DNA from: Chlorogloeopsis sp. ULAP01
Lineage (GTDB): Bacteria > Cyanobacteriota > Cyanobacteriia > Cyanobacteriales > Nostocaceae
Reading direction: 5' to 3'
Assembly (NCBI RefSeq): GCF_030381805.1
Contig: NZ_JAUDRH010000001.1
Span: 620,001 to 684,000, forward strand
DNA length: 64,000 nucleotides
Below are positions 17,959 through 26,149 of the stretch, in pieces. Below the pieces are notes generated by a model. The model saw only the letters and a program-made list of their open reading frames with translations. It had not been told where the DNA came from and made no database searches. Numbering within the stretch: position 1 is the first letter of the stretch; each line of letters starts with the position of its first letter. The position numbers and the translations under genes were made by a program.

Positions 17959-19197
17959 TTACCAACTTCTTATATCTGTTAATACAGGCTTTACCTGATT
18001 AGCAAAGTCAAACTCCTCCGCAAAACAAATTCTTGCATTTTTGCAATAAAAATCATAGTTATCTAGTATTTGTTTAATAGCTGAAGCAATTTCTGCTGGT
18101 TCAGAAGGATTTTGAATTACAACTCCAATCTTGTATTTCTGAACTAATTCTGATAAAGATTTTAAACTATTCACTATTACAGGTCTACCATATCTCAAAT
18201 AAAAAGATAATTTACCAGATGCTTTAGCAATTTGAGAAAAGTTATCATCAACTTCTCTATAAAAAGCTAATCCAATAGTCGCTGAAGTAAACACTTTATA
18301 TATTTCTTCAAATGGTAGAGGGTCTAATGATAAAAAAAGGTTTTTAGAATTAGTTTCTTTCAAGTATTTTATGTAAGGTTCGCGTATATCTCTTCTTTCC
18401 CTTTCATGAAATACAAGAGCAGATCCATTATCAATATAATTGAAAGCATAAGCTATTTCTTTAGAAAAGACCATATCATTAATCATGCCGGCTTGAAGCA
18501 CTATGCAGGGAAATTTATCTTTACTCAAATTAAATTTATTTCTAAAATAATTAGAATTATCAACATCATTGATACACTGATAGACATCATCATCGATAGA
18601 ACTCGAAGAATTTGGCAAATAAAAAACTTTATGATGTTGAAATTTGTTATAACTACAAAGGCTTTTAAATCTATCCTTATCTTGAATAATAATAGATTCC
18701 GCTTTACGATATGCTAAAAATTCTACTATCTTAACTAATTTAGAGAATTTTCTAAAATAACTTAAGGGGGAAATCTCTAAAGAAAGATATGCAAATTTCT
18801 GCTTAAAAATGTAGGATTTCAACAACGCTACTATAGAACCATTGGTATCAACACCAATATAAATACTGTTTTGAGGTGAAATAAGTTGGTAGTTTCTTAT
18901 TGTGTAAGAGAATGCTTGAAAAATAAATATGAGTAATTCTATTATTGGTACTAAAGTACCTAGCTTAATTCTGTAAAATAGTTTATAAAGATAACTAATT
19001 ATAAAAATATCATGTCCCTTTAAGAAATAAAGAGTAATTATTTGATCATTCGGTGCCTTAAACTCAGGAAATTGAGTTTTTTTGGCATAAATTACTACTA
19101 AATATCCTTCTTGATTAAGTGACTTAGCTAGATTGATAATAGTTGGAGCAACACTTATGTATCCTTCATAAAAAAAGATGCAACATGATTTATGCAT
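17959..19197 (-). CDS. Glycosyltransferase, GT4-like
   Basis: A 412-residue protein with GT-B features. The N-terminal domain has IFFYEGYISVAPTIINLAKSL, and further on YIGVDTNGSIVAL and KAESIIIQDKDRF. The donor domain has FPCIVLQAGMINDMVFSKEI, IGLAFYREVDDNF and GKLSFYLRYGRPVIVNSL. The usual EX7E signature is weak: K-L-S-F-Y-L-R-Y-G-R-P replaces the common E-A-x-A-x-G-x-P. The composition is more AT-rich than the GT genes at 2013-12942, which may reflect separate origin. It is followed 23 bases on by a methyltransferase gene. Confidence 0.75.
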   Translation of the reverse strand: MHKSCCIFFYEGYISVAPTIINLAKSLNQEGYLVVIYAKKTQFPEFKAPNDQIITLYFLKGHDIFIISYLYKLFYRIKLGTLVPIIELLIFIFQAFSYTIRNYQLISPQNSIYIGVDTNGSIVALLKSYIFKQKFAYLSLEISPLSYFRKFSKLVKIVEFLAYRKAESIIIQDKDRFKSLCSYNKFQHHKVFYLPNSSSSIDDDVYQCINDVDNSNYFRNKFNLSKDKFPCIVLQAGMINDMVFSKEIAYAFNYIDNGSALVFHERERRDIREPYIKYLKETNSKNLFLSLDPLPFEEIYKVFTSATIGLAFYREVDDNFSQIAKASGKLSFYLRYGRPVIVNSLKSLSELVQKYKIGVVIQNPSEPAEIASAIKQILDNYDFYCKNARICFAEEFDFANQVKPVLTDIRSW

Positions 19198-19220
19198 AAT
19201 TTTAAGTTAGTTCTGTATCT

Positions 19221-19988
19221 CTAACCACGAATTACAAAATAAACTCCCCAGGTGTTAAATCCCGGTTCACTATTGCTCATCCACTCACGGCACTCAATAA
19301 GCTCTAGAGAAAACTGGTTAAACAAAAGTTCTAGTTCCGGCTTAAACAGATAACGCATTCGGTGAGTTTCTTGAAGTTCTTCTACTAAACCATTGTCTTT
19401 ATCCTTGATAAAAACGTGATAATTGACATCAACCAGATTATGGTTAGGATACATTGCTGGTTCAGCAATTCGAGTCACGCTAATTTCTTCATCTTCCAGA
19501 CGTTTAACGCGGACAGTAGGGCGATCGCTCAAAACAGCAGGCCCGTACCAAACATCAAATATAAAAATTCCACCAGGCTTTAAGTGTTCTTTAACAGTGG
19601 CGAAAGCCGCTAGCAAACTTTCATTTGTTGTCTGATAACTGATGACATGAAACAGCGATAGGACAACATCAAAAGTTTGATTCAGCTTAATATGGCAGAT
19701 ATCTCCGTGAGAAAATTTGAGTTTAGAAGTTAATTCAGGAGGTAGCTGTGAGATACGAGAGTTGGCTTTTTGCAACATCTGTTCACTCAAATCTACTCCA
19801 TGAACTTTGTATCCTTCCTTTGCCAAGAGAACTGCATGATTTCCAGTTCCACAACCTAACTCTAAAATATCTTGCGCTTCTGGTGCATGGTTTTGAATTA
19901 ACTGATGAATAAATTGAGCTTCTCCTACATAGTCTTTATCACGGTACAGTAAATCGTAGTAACGGGCATAGTTGCCAAATACACTCAT
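19221..19988 (-). CDS. Class I SAM-dependent methyltransferase
   Basis: A 255-residue methyltransferase. Motif I is DILELGCGTGNHAVLLAKEG near residue 43, then VHGVDLSEQMLQKA, and the post-motif region LKPGGIFIFDVWYGPAV. It starts MSVFGNYARYYDLLYRDKD. The open frame continues 26 codons upstream, but those codons come from the reverse-frame end of a neighbour in a duplicated segment, so ATG at 19986-19988 is preferred. A second copy of the first codons lies at 20892-20934 without the rest of the gene. It probably methylates a sugar or nucleotide-sugar, judging only from the cluster. Confidence 0.85.
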   Translation of the reverse strand: MSVFGNYARYYDLLYRDKDYVGEAQFIHQLIQNHAPEAQDILELGCGTGNHAVLLAKEGYKVHGVDLSEQMLQKANSRISQLPPELTSKLKFSHGDICHIKLNQTFDVVLSLFHVISYQTTNESLLAAFATVKEHLKPGGIFIFDVWYGPAVLSDRPTVRVKRLEDEEISVTRIAEPAMYPNHNLVDVNYHVFIKDKDNGLVEELQETHRMRYLFKPELELLFNQFSLELIECREWMSNSEPGFNTWGVYFVIRG

Positions 19989-20089
19989 AACCATTAAAAC
20001 CTTAGCTGAAAGTAAAGTCCAGAATAAGCAGGCACCGAGCTTTCTGGATGAAAAGGAATTATACAAGAGTCAATATTATCTTCCCAAAT
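19946..20089. repeat. 144-bp direct duplication, copy 1
   Basis: This segment matches 20892-21035 with about three mismatches in 144 bases (offset 946). It covers the junction between the start of the methyltransferase gene and the 3' end of the next upstream gene. Between the copies lies a two-gene module foreign to the glycan cluster. Confidence 0.9.
19994..20089 (-). pseudogene. Duplicated C-terminal fragment of the TIGR04325-like methyltransferase
   Basis: Translated leftward, it gives DIWEDNIDSCIIPFHPES and on to YFQLRF-stop, identical in protein to the last 31 residues of the gene at 20940-21758. It joins unrelated sequence upstream at about 20090. It is the remnant left by the 144-bp duplication and is not expected to be functional. 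Confidence 0.75.
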
Positions 20090-20115
20090 GTCAAAAGTTG
20101 CTTTTACTGAATAAT

Positions 20116-20493
20116 TCATCCTCCAAACATCAACACTCCTGAAGCCATATCCACCACTAACCGCCGAGTTTTTAACCACTGACGACCTAGTAAAACTTCT
20201 GGCAGTTCTTGTCCCACATGAACAGGAATATCAAACTCTTGCCCATCTATTTTCACCTGACCAGCATATATATCAAAATCAAAACCCCCCCGTGCTGTCA
20301 AAAGTGTTTGCCGCTCCAAATGAACCCAATCAAGTGGCTCAATATCCTGATTATCAATCGCTAGCCAGTAAGAGAAACCTGTATCAAGCATGGCATCAAC
20401 TGGTAGTTCTAACCCATCAGCAGCAATCAGTTCAATCTCGAATAACAATTCATCCTCATCACCAAATTTGCCTGAGATCATATGGTGCCGCAT
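20116..20493 (-). CDS. Retropepsin-like (clan AA) aspartic protease family protein
   Basis: A 125-residue single-domain protein with the clan AA pattern: hydrophobic strand then AMLDTGFSYWLA (catalytic D-T-G at residues 37-39), and later LLGRQWLKTRRLVVD, which fits the second conserved region (L-G-x2-W/F-L). Single-domain retropepsins act as homodimers. In cyanobacteria such small proteins occur as gene pairs of unknown role. It overlaps the upstream ORF by 16 bases, so the two are translationally coupled. It lies wholly inside the 946-bp insertion. Confidence 0.7.
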   Translation of the reverse strand: MRHHMISGKFGDEDELLFEIELIAADGLELPVDAMLDTGFSYWLAIDNQDIEPLDWVHLERQTLLTARGGFDFDIYAGQVKIDGQEFDIPVHVGQELPEVLLGRQWLKTRRLVVDMASGVLMFGG

Positions 20494-20828
20494 ATCCCTG
20501 TTTCATTAATCCGAAAAACATGAGGTATCTTACCTGGATGCTTTTCGCGGCATTGAAGTGAAGCCACTTGTGGATCTTGAGCGACAAAATACTCACCACT
20601 ATCAGGTTCAACAGCAATGTACCAGTTATAGTGCGTTTGCATTAACTCTGGTTTAACACGGTCAAAAATCACCTGACAGCGTTGACGAAATGCTTGACGT
20701 TCGGCTTTCCATTGAGCTTGTTGTTCTTGTGTCCACTGAATTTCAGGGAATATTCTGCCTCGACGTATCGTGTGATTAGACTTGGCTTCAGTCATTAATT
20801 GTTGTTTTTTGGATATAGGACTATCCAT
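20478..20828 (-). CDS. Small DUF5678-like protein, partner of the protease
   Basis: A 116-residue protein. A charged helical N-terminal part (QEQQAQWKAERQAFRQRCQ) is followed by HYNWYIAVEPDSGEYFVA and a cysteine-containing C terminus. The W-Y-I-A-V...Y-F-V-A strand pattern resembles DUF5678-type domains. The overlap with the protease gene and their joint location on one inserted segment suggest a two-gene unit, perhaps toxin-antitoxin-like or regulatory. That is inference. Start ATG at 20826-20828. Confidence 0.6.
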   Translation of the reverse strand: MDSPISKKQQLMTEAKSNHTIRRGRIFPEIQWTQEQQAQWKAERQAFRQRCQVIFDRVKPELMQTHYNWYIAVEPDSGEYFVAQDPQVASLQCREKHPGKIPHVFRINETGICGTI

Positions 20829-20891
20829 ATTTTACTTGTGTGTGATTTACACCCCATCTTCCCCATCTACTTGTTCTTCTACTCCATGAAC

Positions 20892-21035
20892 ACAGTAAAT
20901 CGTAGTAACGGGCATAGTTGCCAAATACACTCATAACCATTAAAACCTTAGCTGAAAGTAAAGTCCAGAATAAGCAGGCACTGAGCTTTCTGGATGAAAA
21001 GGAATTATACAAGAATCAATATTATCTTCCCAGAT
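20892..21035. repeat. 144-bp direct duplication, copy 2
   Basis: Second copy of 19946-20089. Here the 3' end of the upstream methyltransferase is intact, while the first 14 codons of the downstream methyltransferase (MSVFGNYARYYDLL, from ATG at 20932-20934) run into unrelated sequence. Confidence 0.9.
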
Positions 21036-21758
21036 ATCTATTAATTCATAACCGATACTAGTAATTGCTTCAATAAATTCAGTTTTATTAAAGACATACT
21101 GAGGATAAAAAACTTTACCACCATTTTGTAAAGTAACAAATCTTCTACCATTGTACATTGGTAAGCGGTTGATTAATAAATGCTTAGGTTTTCTAACATT
21201 AGAGAATTGTGTGGCAAGATTTTCTACATATTGGATAGAACCTGATGCAATAAATACATCTTTATTATTAACATCCTCAAAATTGCTAGTAAAGGATAAA
21301 CTATTGATGTGGCGTTTTTCAGCTATTTCTTTTCCAACTCTTACAATCTCTGGTAAATCACAAACAGTCCATTGTAAATTTTGTGGATATTTTAAATATT
21401 TAGAATAGCTATAAAAATGAATTCCTACATTTCCTCCAAAATCAAAAATATTTGTATTTCCCTGAGCAAAAATTGATTGTAACCAAAACAAAACTGGATA
21501 ATCATAGGAGGCAATCATGCGACCACTATTTTCCCAGTTTCCATTCTGAAGCATTTCTTGGTATTCTTGCGCTAGCTCCGTATTATCGTATCCAATACTT
21601 TTAGTTTGAGGGGCTGCTTGTTGAGCTTCTTCAAATGTTTCAAAAATTCCCCAAAAGCAACCATAACAATTAGTAGCGAATTTCCGCTTATACTCTTGTT
21701 CCTTGATATATCTGTGAAATTGTCTAGCAAATGGAATCTGCTTAATAATACTCTTCAT
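20940..21758 (-). CDS. Putative methyltransferase, TIGR04325-like
   Basis: A 272-residue protein. The SAM-binding motif is NIFDFGGNVGIHFYSYSKYL near residue 105, followed by WTVCDLPEIVRVGKEIAEKR and FIASGSIQYVENLATQF. This D-F-G-G-x-x-G / C-D-L-P pattern is that of the putative methyltransferase family TIGR04325, found in sugar and surface-glycan clusters. Its start overlaps the stop of the aminotransferase gene in ATGA, so the two are coupled. Its last residues are duplicated at 19994-20089. Confidence 0.8.
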   Translation of the reverse strand: MKSIIKQIPFARQFHRYIKEQEYKRKFATNCYGCFWGIFETFEEAQQAAPQTKSIGYDNTELAQEYQEMLQNGNWENSGRMIASYDYPVLFWLQSIFAQGNTNIFDFGGNVGIHFYSYSKYLKYPQNLQWTVCDLPEIVRVGKEIAEKRHINSLSFTSNFEDVNNKDVFIASGSIQYVENLATQFSNVRKPKHLLINRLPMYNGRRFVTLQNGGKVFYPQYVFNKTEFIEAITSIGYELIDIWEDNIDSCIIPFHPESSVPAYSGLYFQLRF

Positions 21759-22870
21759 TGAAGAATCTCCCTAAGTGCTACGCACACTCGTTCGGCTTGC
21801 TCATCCGTTAACGCCATGCCACTGGGGATATAGAAACCACGACGGGCGATTCTTTCTGCTACAGGGCAAGACTCTCCAGCAAACAACCCCATTTTTTGGA
21901 ACACAGGTTGCTCATGCATACACCAGAAAAAAGGACGAGTACCGATTTTATATTTGCCTAAGCGTTGCATTGCCTCTTCTGCATCAAATGGCACTTCATC
22001 TTTGAGAACTAACCCATATACCCAGTAAATATTCTCGGCATAGTCAGTTTGAGGAATAGGCAACTGTAAACACGAAATATCTGATAGAAGTTCTGTATAT
22101 CTTTGCCCAATATGGCGTTTGCGAGCTATAAATTCGTCAAGTCGTTCTAACTGTGCTACTCCCAGAGCAGCTTGTAAATTAGTCATCCTCAAGTTCCAAC
22201 CCAACTCTTCATGAACAAAACGCTTTTGGGGCTGAAAGCACAGATTACGTAGAGAACGGCAACGCTCCGCCAGCCTTTCATCATCAGTGAGTAACATTCC
22301 TCCCTCACCAGTAGTGATATGTTTGTTGGGGTAGAAACTAAAGGTACTGATAGCACCAAAGCTCCCACAGGGAAGACTTTTATAAGTTTGACCGTGCATT
22401 TCGGCTGCATCTTCAATAATATGCAGTCCGTACTTATCAGCCAAAGCTAGAACTGGCTCCATATCTACAGGTAAACCATAGATGTGAACAACCATAATGG
22501 CTTTGGTTTTAGATGTAATTTTTGCCTCAATTTGGTTGACATCTATATTCCAGGTTTGCGGATCGCAATCTACAACCACTGGCACAGCTCCAGCGCGAAC
22601 AATAGCTGCTGCACAAGAAATTATTGTGAATGTGGGCAGAATTACCTCGTCTCCAAAGCCAATTTCTAAAGCGACAATTGCTGCATCAAGAGCAACAGAA
22701 CCATTACTGACAGCAATGCCATACTTGCGTCCTACACGTGCAGCAAATTGTTCTTCAAATTGTTTAACAAAAGGCCCTTCTGAAGAAATCCAACCAGTTT
22801 CTATGCATTCAAACAAATATTTCTTTTCATTGCCATTTAGTAATGGCTCGTTAACTGGAATTGATATCAT
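21755..22870 (-). CDS. DegT/DnrJ/EryC1/StrS family sugar aminotransferase
   Basis: A 371-residue PLP-dependent aminotransferase that would convert a keto-sugar nucleotide to an amino sugar. It begins with the family pattern PLLNGNEKKYLFECIETGWI, has FEEQFAARVGRKYGIAVSNG, and carries HIIEDAAEMHGQTYKSLPCG with the PLP-binding Asp. The Schiff-base lysine lies in FYPNKHITTGEGGML, about residue 183. Four-base ATGA overlaps at both ends tie it to the cupin-like gene upstream and the methyltransferase downstream, so these three form a coupled unit making a modified sugar. Confidence 0.93.
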   Translation of the reverse strand: MISIPVNEPLLNGNEKKYLFECIETGWISSEGPFVKQFEEQFAARVGRKYGIAVSNGSVALDAAIVALEIGFGDEVILPTFTIISCAAAIVRAGAVPVVVDCDPQTWNIDVNQIEAKITSKTKAIMVVHIYGLPVDMEPVLALADKYGLHIIEDAAEMHGQTYKSLPCGSFGAISTFSFYPNKHITTGEGGMLLTDDERLAERCRSLRNLCFQPQKRFVHEELGWNLRMTNLQAALGVAQLERLDEFIARKRHIGQRYTELLSDISCLQLPIPQTDYAENIYWVYGLVLKDEVPFDAEEAMQRLGKYKIGTRPFFWCMHEQPVFQKMGLFAGESCPVAERIARRGFYIPSGMALTDEQAERVCVALREILQ

Positions 22871-23310
22871 AAATTACTTAACTGAGGTACCTTAGCTTGT
22901 TCTCCAGTAATGCCATTAAATCTAGTTTTGTCTTGCTCACCTACATAAGGCCCTTGTTTAACTTCAATCATTTCAATTTCTTCTATTACCTCAAACCCAT
23001 GCCCACCTGTCACCAGCAAAATGACATCACCAGCTCCTAAAATCCGACTTTCTAAGTACTTTTGTTGATTGTTGTAAAAATCTACACGCAATTTACCTTT
23101 TTTGATAAAAAGTACTTCTTGGGTATATTGGACTTGACGAGGTACGGGATTATGCACATGAGGTTGAATGATTTTCCCTGTTGGATGACGCATATAGGCT
23201 AGCTGCTGAGATAGCTCGTTAGGAGTAAGAAAATGAATTCCGGATTTCTCGAAATTATGGTATATGATTAGGGCAAGTAGCTGATTTTGATAGACAATAT
23301 TTTCAAACAT
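22867..23310 (-). CDS. Cupin-fold protein
   Basis: A 147-residue protein with one cupin-like barrel: GKIIQPHVHNPVPRQ (His pair), EVLFIKKGKLRVDFYNN, AGDVILLVTGGHGFEVIEE. The pattern resembles small cupins next to sugar aminotransferases (WxcM/FdtA-like isomerases have a related fold), but the substrate motif is not clear enough to choose. It overlaps the start of the aminotransferase gene by ATGA. A role in keto-sugar isomerisation or binding is inference. Confidence 0.6.
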   Translation of the reverse strand: MFENIVYQNQLLALIIYHNFEKSGIHFLTPNELSQQLAYMRHPTGKIIQPHVHNPVPRQVQYTQEVLFIKKGKLRVDFYNNQQKYLESRILGAGDVILLVTGGHGFEVIEEIEMIEVKQGPYVGEQDKTRFNGITGEQAKVPQLSNL

Positions 23311-23382
23311 TCTAACAACCTTTATTTGTGATCTACAGAGTGAAGAAATAAACTGAATTATTTAGTACATTTACTAGTATTT

Positions 23383-24627
23383 TTAAACAAATTCCAACGG
23401 AAAATCTATACACCCAAAACCCCAAGATTGAGATAAAACATGGTTCGCATCATCATGAGGAGGGCGAGCTACTTCAAAGAAAAGACAACTTTCAACACGG
23501 TCAAAATATTCAATCCAAGGCAAGCTTAAATCTAAGCTAATAAAGTATGAGCCTAGAGCAAGTTGGTTGATTGGGAGGTGAAAGGAAACTGTGTTCAAGC
23601 CTGGGCTTAATTCTACTAACTGGTTAGGTTGAGATTCTCCGAACTCACCATAACCAACCGGGATAAGCATAGCATCATATAATCTCAAGCTTAAGGCTAC
23701 ATTACAATTTAATTCTGTAAAAATCTCTAAATCAATCTGAATCTTTGTATGTTCAAATTTAGCGGCAGATATTATCTTGCCTGAGATAATTGTAGGCTTC
23801 CCATTCTTTTGGGGAGAACGGACAAAACTGTTTGAAACAGAGGCATCTTGTAGGTAATGCTGAATAACCAAATCTGATTGGTCATCTGTAGTTATTTGTC
23901 CTTTTTTAAGCAAAATACAACGTGAACACAGCGATTGAATCGTACTCATGTTATGACTGACAAATAACACAGTTCGCCCTTCTCTTCCTACATCCTCCAT
24001 TTTGCCTAAACATTTCTTCTGAAATTGTGCATCTCCAACAGCTAAGACTTCATCTACAATCAAAATCTCTGGTTCTAAATGAGCAGCTACTGCAAATGCC
24101 AACCGCACATACATACCTGATGAATATCGCTTTACAGGTGTATCTAAAAATTTTTCAACCTCTGCAAAAGCAACAATTTCATCAAATTTTTGTTGGATCT
24201 CCACCTTACTCATTCCCAAAATCGCACCATTGAGAAAAATATTTTCTCTACCTGTTAACTCTGGGTGAAAACCTGTTCCAACTTCCAATAAACTTGCTAC
24301 TCTACCCTTAATCGAGATTCTTCCTTTAGTTGGTTCTGTAATCCTGCTAAGAATTTTTAATAAAGTTGATTTTCCTGCTCCATTCCGCCCAATAATGCCA
24401 ACTTTATCACCCTGCTTAATCTCAAATGAAATATCCTTTAATGCCCAAAACTCTTCAAGATTTGAGTTTACTTCTTTCTTGCCACGGGGGTTGAAGGCAC
24501 TACCAACAAACTTGGCTGCATTTGCCATTGCTCCACGCAATGTCTTATAACGAAATCTTCCCTCTTGTTTATGGCTCAGAAGGTATTTTTTACTTAAGTT
24601 CTCTACCTGGATAATAGTATCTGACAT
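23383..24627 (-). CDS. wzt: ABC transporter ATP-binding subunit for polysaccharide export (Wzt-like)
   Basis: A 414-residue ATPase. Walker A GRNGAGKST lies at residues 80-88, the signature region YSSGMYVRLAFAVAAHLEPE near 168 and Walker B ILIVDEVLAVGD near 187, the last typical of Wzt/RfbE/TagH. Residues from about 260 form an added domain of beta pattern (VALSLRLYDAMLIPVGYG, GSYFISLDLSLPWIEYFD) like the Wzt C-terminal carbohydrate-binding domain. It pairs with the permease gene just upstream to export a lipid-linked glycan across the inner membrane. Confidence 0.92.
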   Translation of the reverse strand: MSDTIIQVENLSKKYLLSHKQEGRFRYKTLRGAMANAAKFVGSAFNPRGKKEVNSNLEEFWALKDISFEIKQGDKVGIIGRNGAGKSTLLKILSRITEPTKGRISIKGRVASLLEVGTGFHPELTGRENIFLNGAILGMSKVEIQQKFDEIVAFAEVEKFLDTPVKRYSSGMYVRLAFAVAAHLEPEILIVDEVLAVGDAQFQKKCLGKMEDVGREGRTVLFVSHNMSTIQSLCSRCILLKKGQITTDDQSDLVIQHYLQDASVSNSFVRSPQKNGKPTIISGKIISAAKFEHTKIQIDLEIFTELNCNVALSLRLYDAMLIPVGYGEFGESQPNQLVELSPGLNTVSFHLPINQLALGSYFISLDLSLPWIEYFDRVESCLFFEVARPPHDDANHVLSQSWGFGCIDFPLEFV

Positions 24628-24655
24628 CTAGCAAACTCCTACCTCAACCACACTC

Positions 24656-25498
24656 TTAAATCACGTCTGCAAAAGTACGTTCCATTTTGCGGAAATACCA
24701 GATGCCACTCCACAGAAGTAAAATTACTAGCGTTAGAGAAAGAGCAAAACCAGGCAAATATATCCGTGAGTCACCACCCAAAATTGCCCAACGGAAACCG
24801 TCTATTACTCCTACCATGGGGTTGAGTGAATATAGTAACCGCCACTTTTCAGGAACAATGCTGCTGCTAAAGCCAACTGGAGAAATATATAGACCAAACT
24901 GTACAAAAAATGGTACTACATAGCGGAAGTCTCGATATTCCACATTTAAAGCTGCTAGCCACAAGCCTGCACCCATCGATGCCGCAAAGGCAATCAATAT
25001 AAACAAGGGGAGTGTCAAAATACGCCAGTCAGGTACAAAGTTGTACCAAGCCATTAGTCCCAGCAGAATCATGCCGGAAACCATAAAATCTACAAAACTG
25101 ACAATTACTGCACTAGTAGGGACAATCAACCTGGGAAAGTAAACCTTGGATATCAGGTTGGCATTTGTAATCAAGCTGTTACTGCACTCACTCAAAGCAT
25201 TAGCAAAAAACTGCCAAGGTAGCATGGCAGCAAACACTAAAATCGGATATGGCGCTCCTTGTGAAGGCAATTTTGCTAAATTTCCGAACACTACAGTAAA
25301 TACCACCATTGTCAAAAATGGTCGAATCAGCGCCCAAGCAATGCCGATCGCTGTTTGCTTGTAACGTACTAGAATGTCACGCCAGGCAAGAAAGTAGAAA
25401 AGTTCACGATAACGCCACAAGTCTTTCCAATACTGCCGTTCAGTGCGTCCAGCTTCTATCACGAGTTCCTGCTGGGAGGCAATATTTTGAGTACTCAT
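24656..25498 (-). CDS. wzm: ABC-2 type polysaccharide export permease (Wzm-like)
   Basis: A 280-residue permease with six hydrophobic segments. It contains YFLAWRDILVRYKQTAIGIAW near residue 36, typical of Wzm/RfbA/KpsM, and NPMVGVIDGFRWAIL with further hydrophobic stretches toward the C terminus. With the ATPase 28 bases downstream it forms the transporter. These systems export completed chains, which contrasts with the Wzy-like protein in the same cluster. Confidence 0.92.
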   Translation of the reverse strand: MSTQNIASQQELVIEAGRTERQYWKDLWRYRELFYFLAWRDILVRYKQTAIGIAWALIRPFLTMVVFTVVFGNLAKLPSQGAPYPILVFAAMLPWQFFANALSECSNSLITNANLISKVYFPRLIVPTSAVIVSFVDFMVSGMILLGLMAWYNFVPDWRILTLPLFILIAFAASMGAGLWLAALNVEYRDFRYVVPFFVQFGLYISPVGFSSSIVPEKWRLLYSLNPMVGVIDGFRWAILGGDSRIYLPGFALSLTLVILLLWSGIWYFRKMERTFADVI

Positions 25499-25528
25499 AA
25501 TATGATTGATAATTGTTGCAACTAAAAT

Positions 25529-25957
25529 TTACCCCACAAACTGAAAATCCTTTAGCCCGTTGAAGCCAACAAGTCGTGCATGTCTGCGAGTAAATTCTCC
25601 AACAGATGGATTTCCTTGGGGATCTATGACTCCTGTAACCTGCTGCCAAATTTCTGGTGGTGGGACTAAGACTTCATAGGTACGCTCTTGTAGCTTGCGA
25701 ATATGATACCAACTTGTCTGCTGACATTGTTCGCACCAAAATGCTTCTATCCATTCTCCCTCTAGAGGAACTGCTGCTTGATTTGCTAGTAACATCAGTG
25801 CAATGCGTCTATTTATCCCCCTTTGTTGTAATTGCCCTGGACGATCTGCATAGAGCTGATATTTCTGACTCATGCTATTGAGATAGCACCCATGTATGGG
25901 ACAATATATAGCTCGTCGCTTAGATCGCTTCCGATTTCGGTCACACCTTCTCCGCAA
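25529..25957 (-). CDS. Hypothetical protein with cysteine pairs, 142 aa
   Basis: The start is a TTG at 25955-25957, supported by a strong AGGAGG five bases before it. The basic N terminus (about 15 residues, Arg/Lys-rich) is followed by YCPIHGCYLNS and, later, FWCEQCQQTSWYHIRK. The spacing of C-x4-C and C-x2-C suggests a zinc ribbon. A downstream start at the internal Met (MSQKYQLYAD) would drop the first cysteine pair. I do not recognise a named family. It lies between the WcaI-like glycosyltransferase and the exporter genes and could share their transcript. Confidence 0.6.
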   Translation of the reverse strand: MRRRCDRNRKRSKRRAIYCPIHGCYLNSMSQKYQLYADRPGQLQQRGINRRIALMLLANQAAVPLEGEWIEAFWCEQCQQTSWYHIRKLQERTYEVLVPPPEIWQQVTGVIDPQGNPSVGEFTRRHARLVGFNGLKDFQFVG

Positions 25958-26149
25958 TTCGGCCTCCTATCTAAAATTTAGAAGGTTACGTTGGAGAGAC
26001 TGAGATCAAAAAGACCATCGAAGCCCACTCCCAAATTAATAAAAAATATTCAATTTAATTTAAGTAATTTTGGGCCGCATTATGCTTTATATAACTTTGT
26101 ATTAAAGCACCAAAGCGCCATAGCTCCATAATATTTATCTAATCATCTG

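Noticed and set aside
20821..21012. 63-aa leftward ORF starting like the methyltransferase extension
   Set aside because: It is the duplicated 144-bp segment read out of frame with the upstream gene, joined to spacer sequence.
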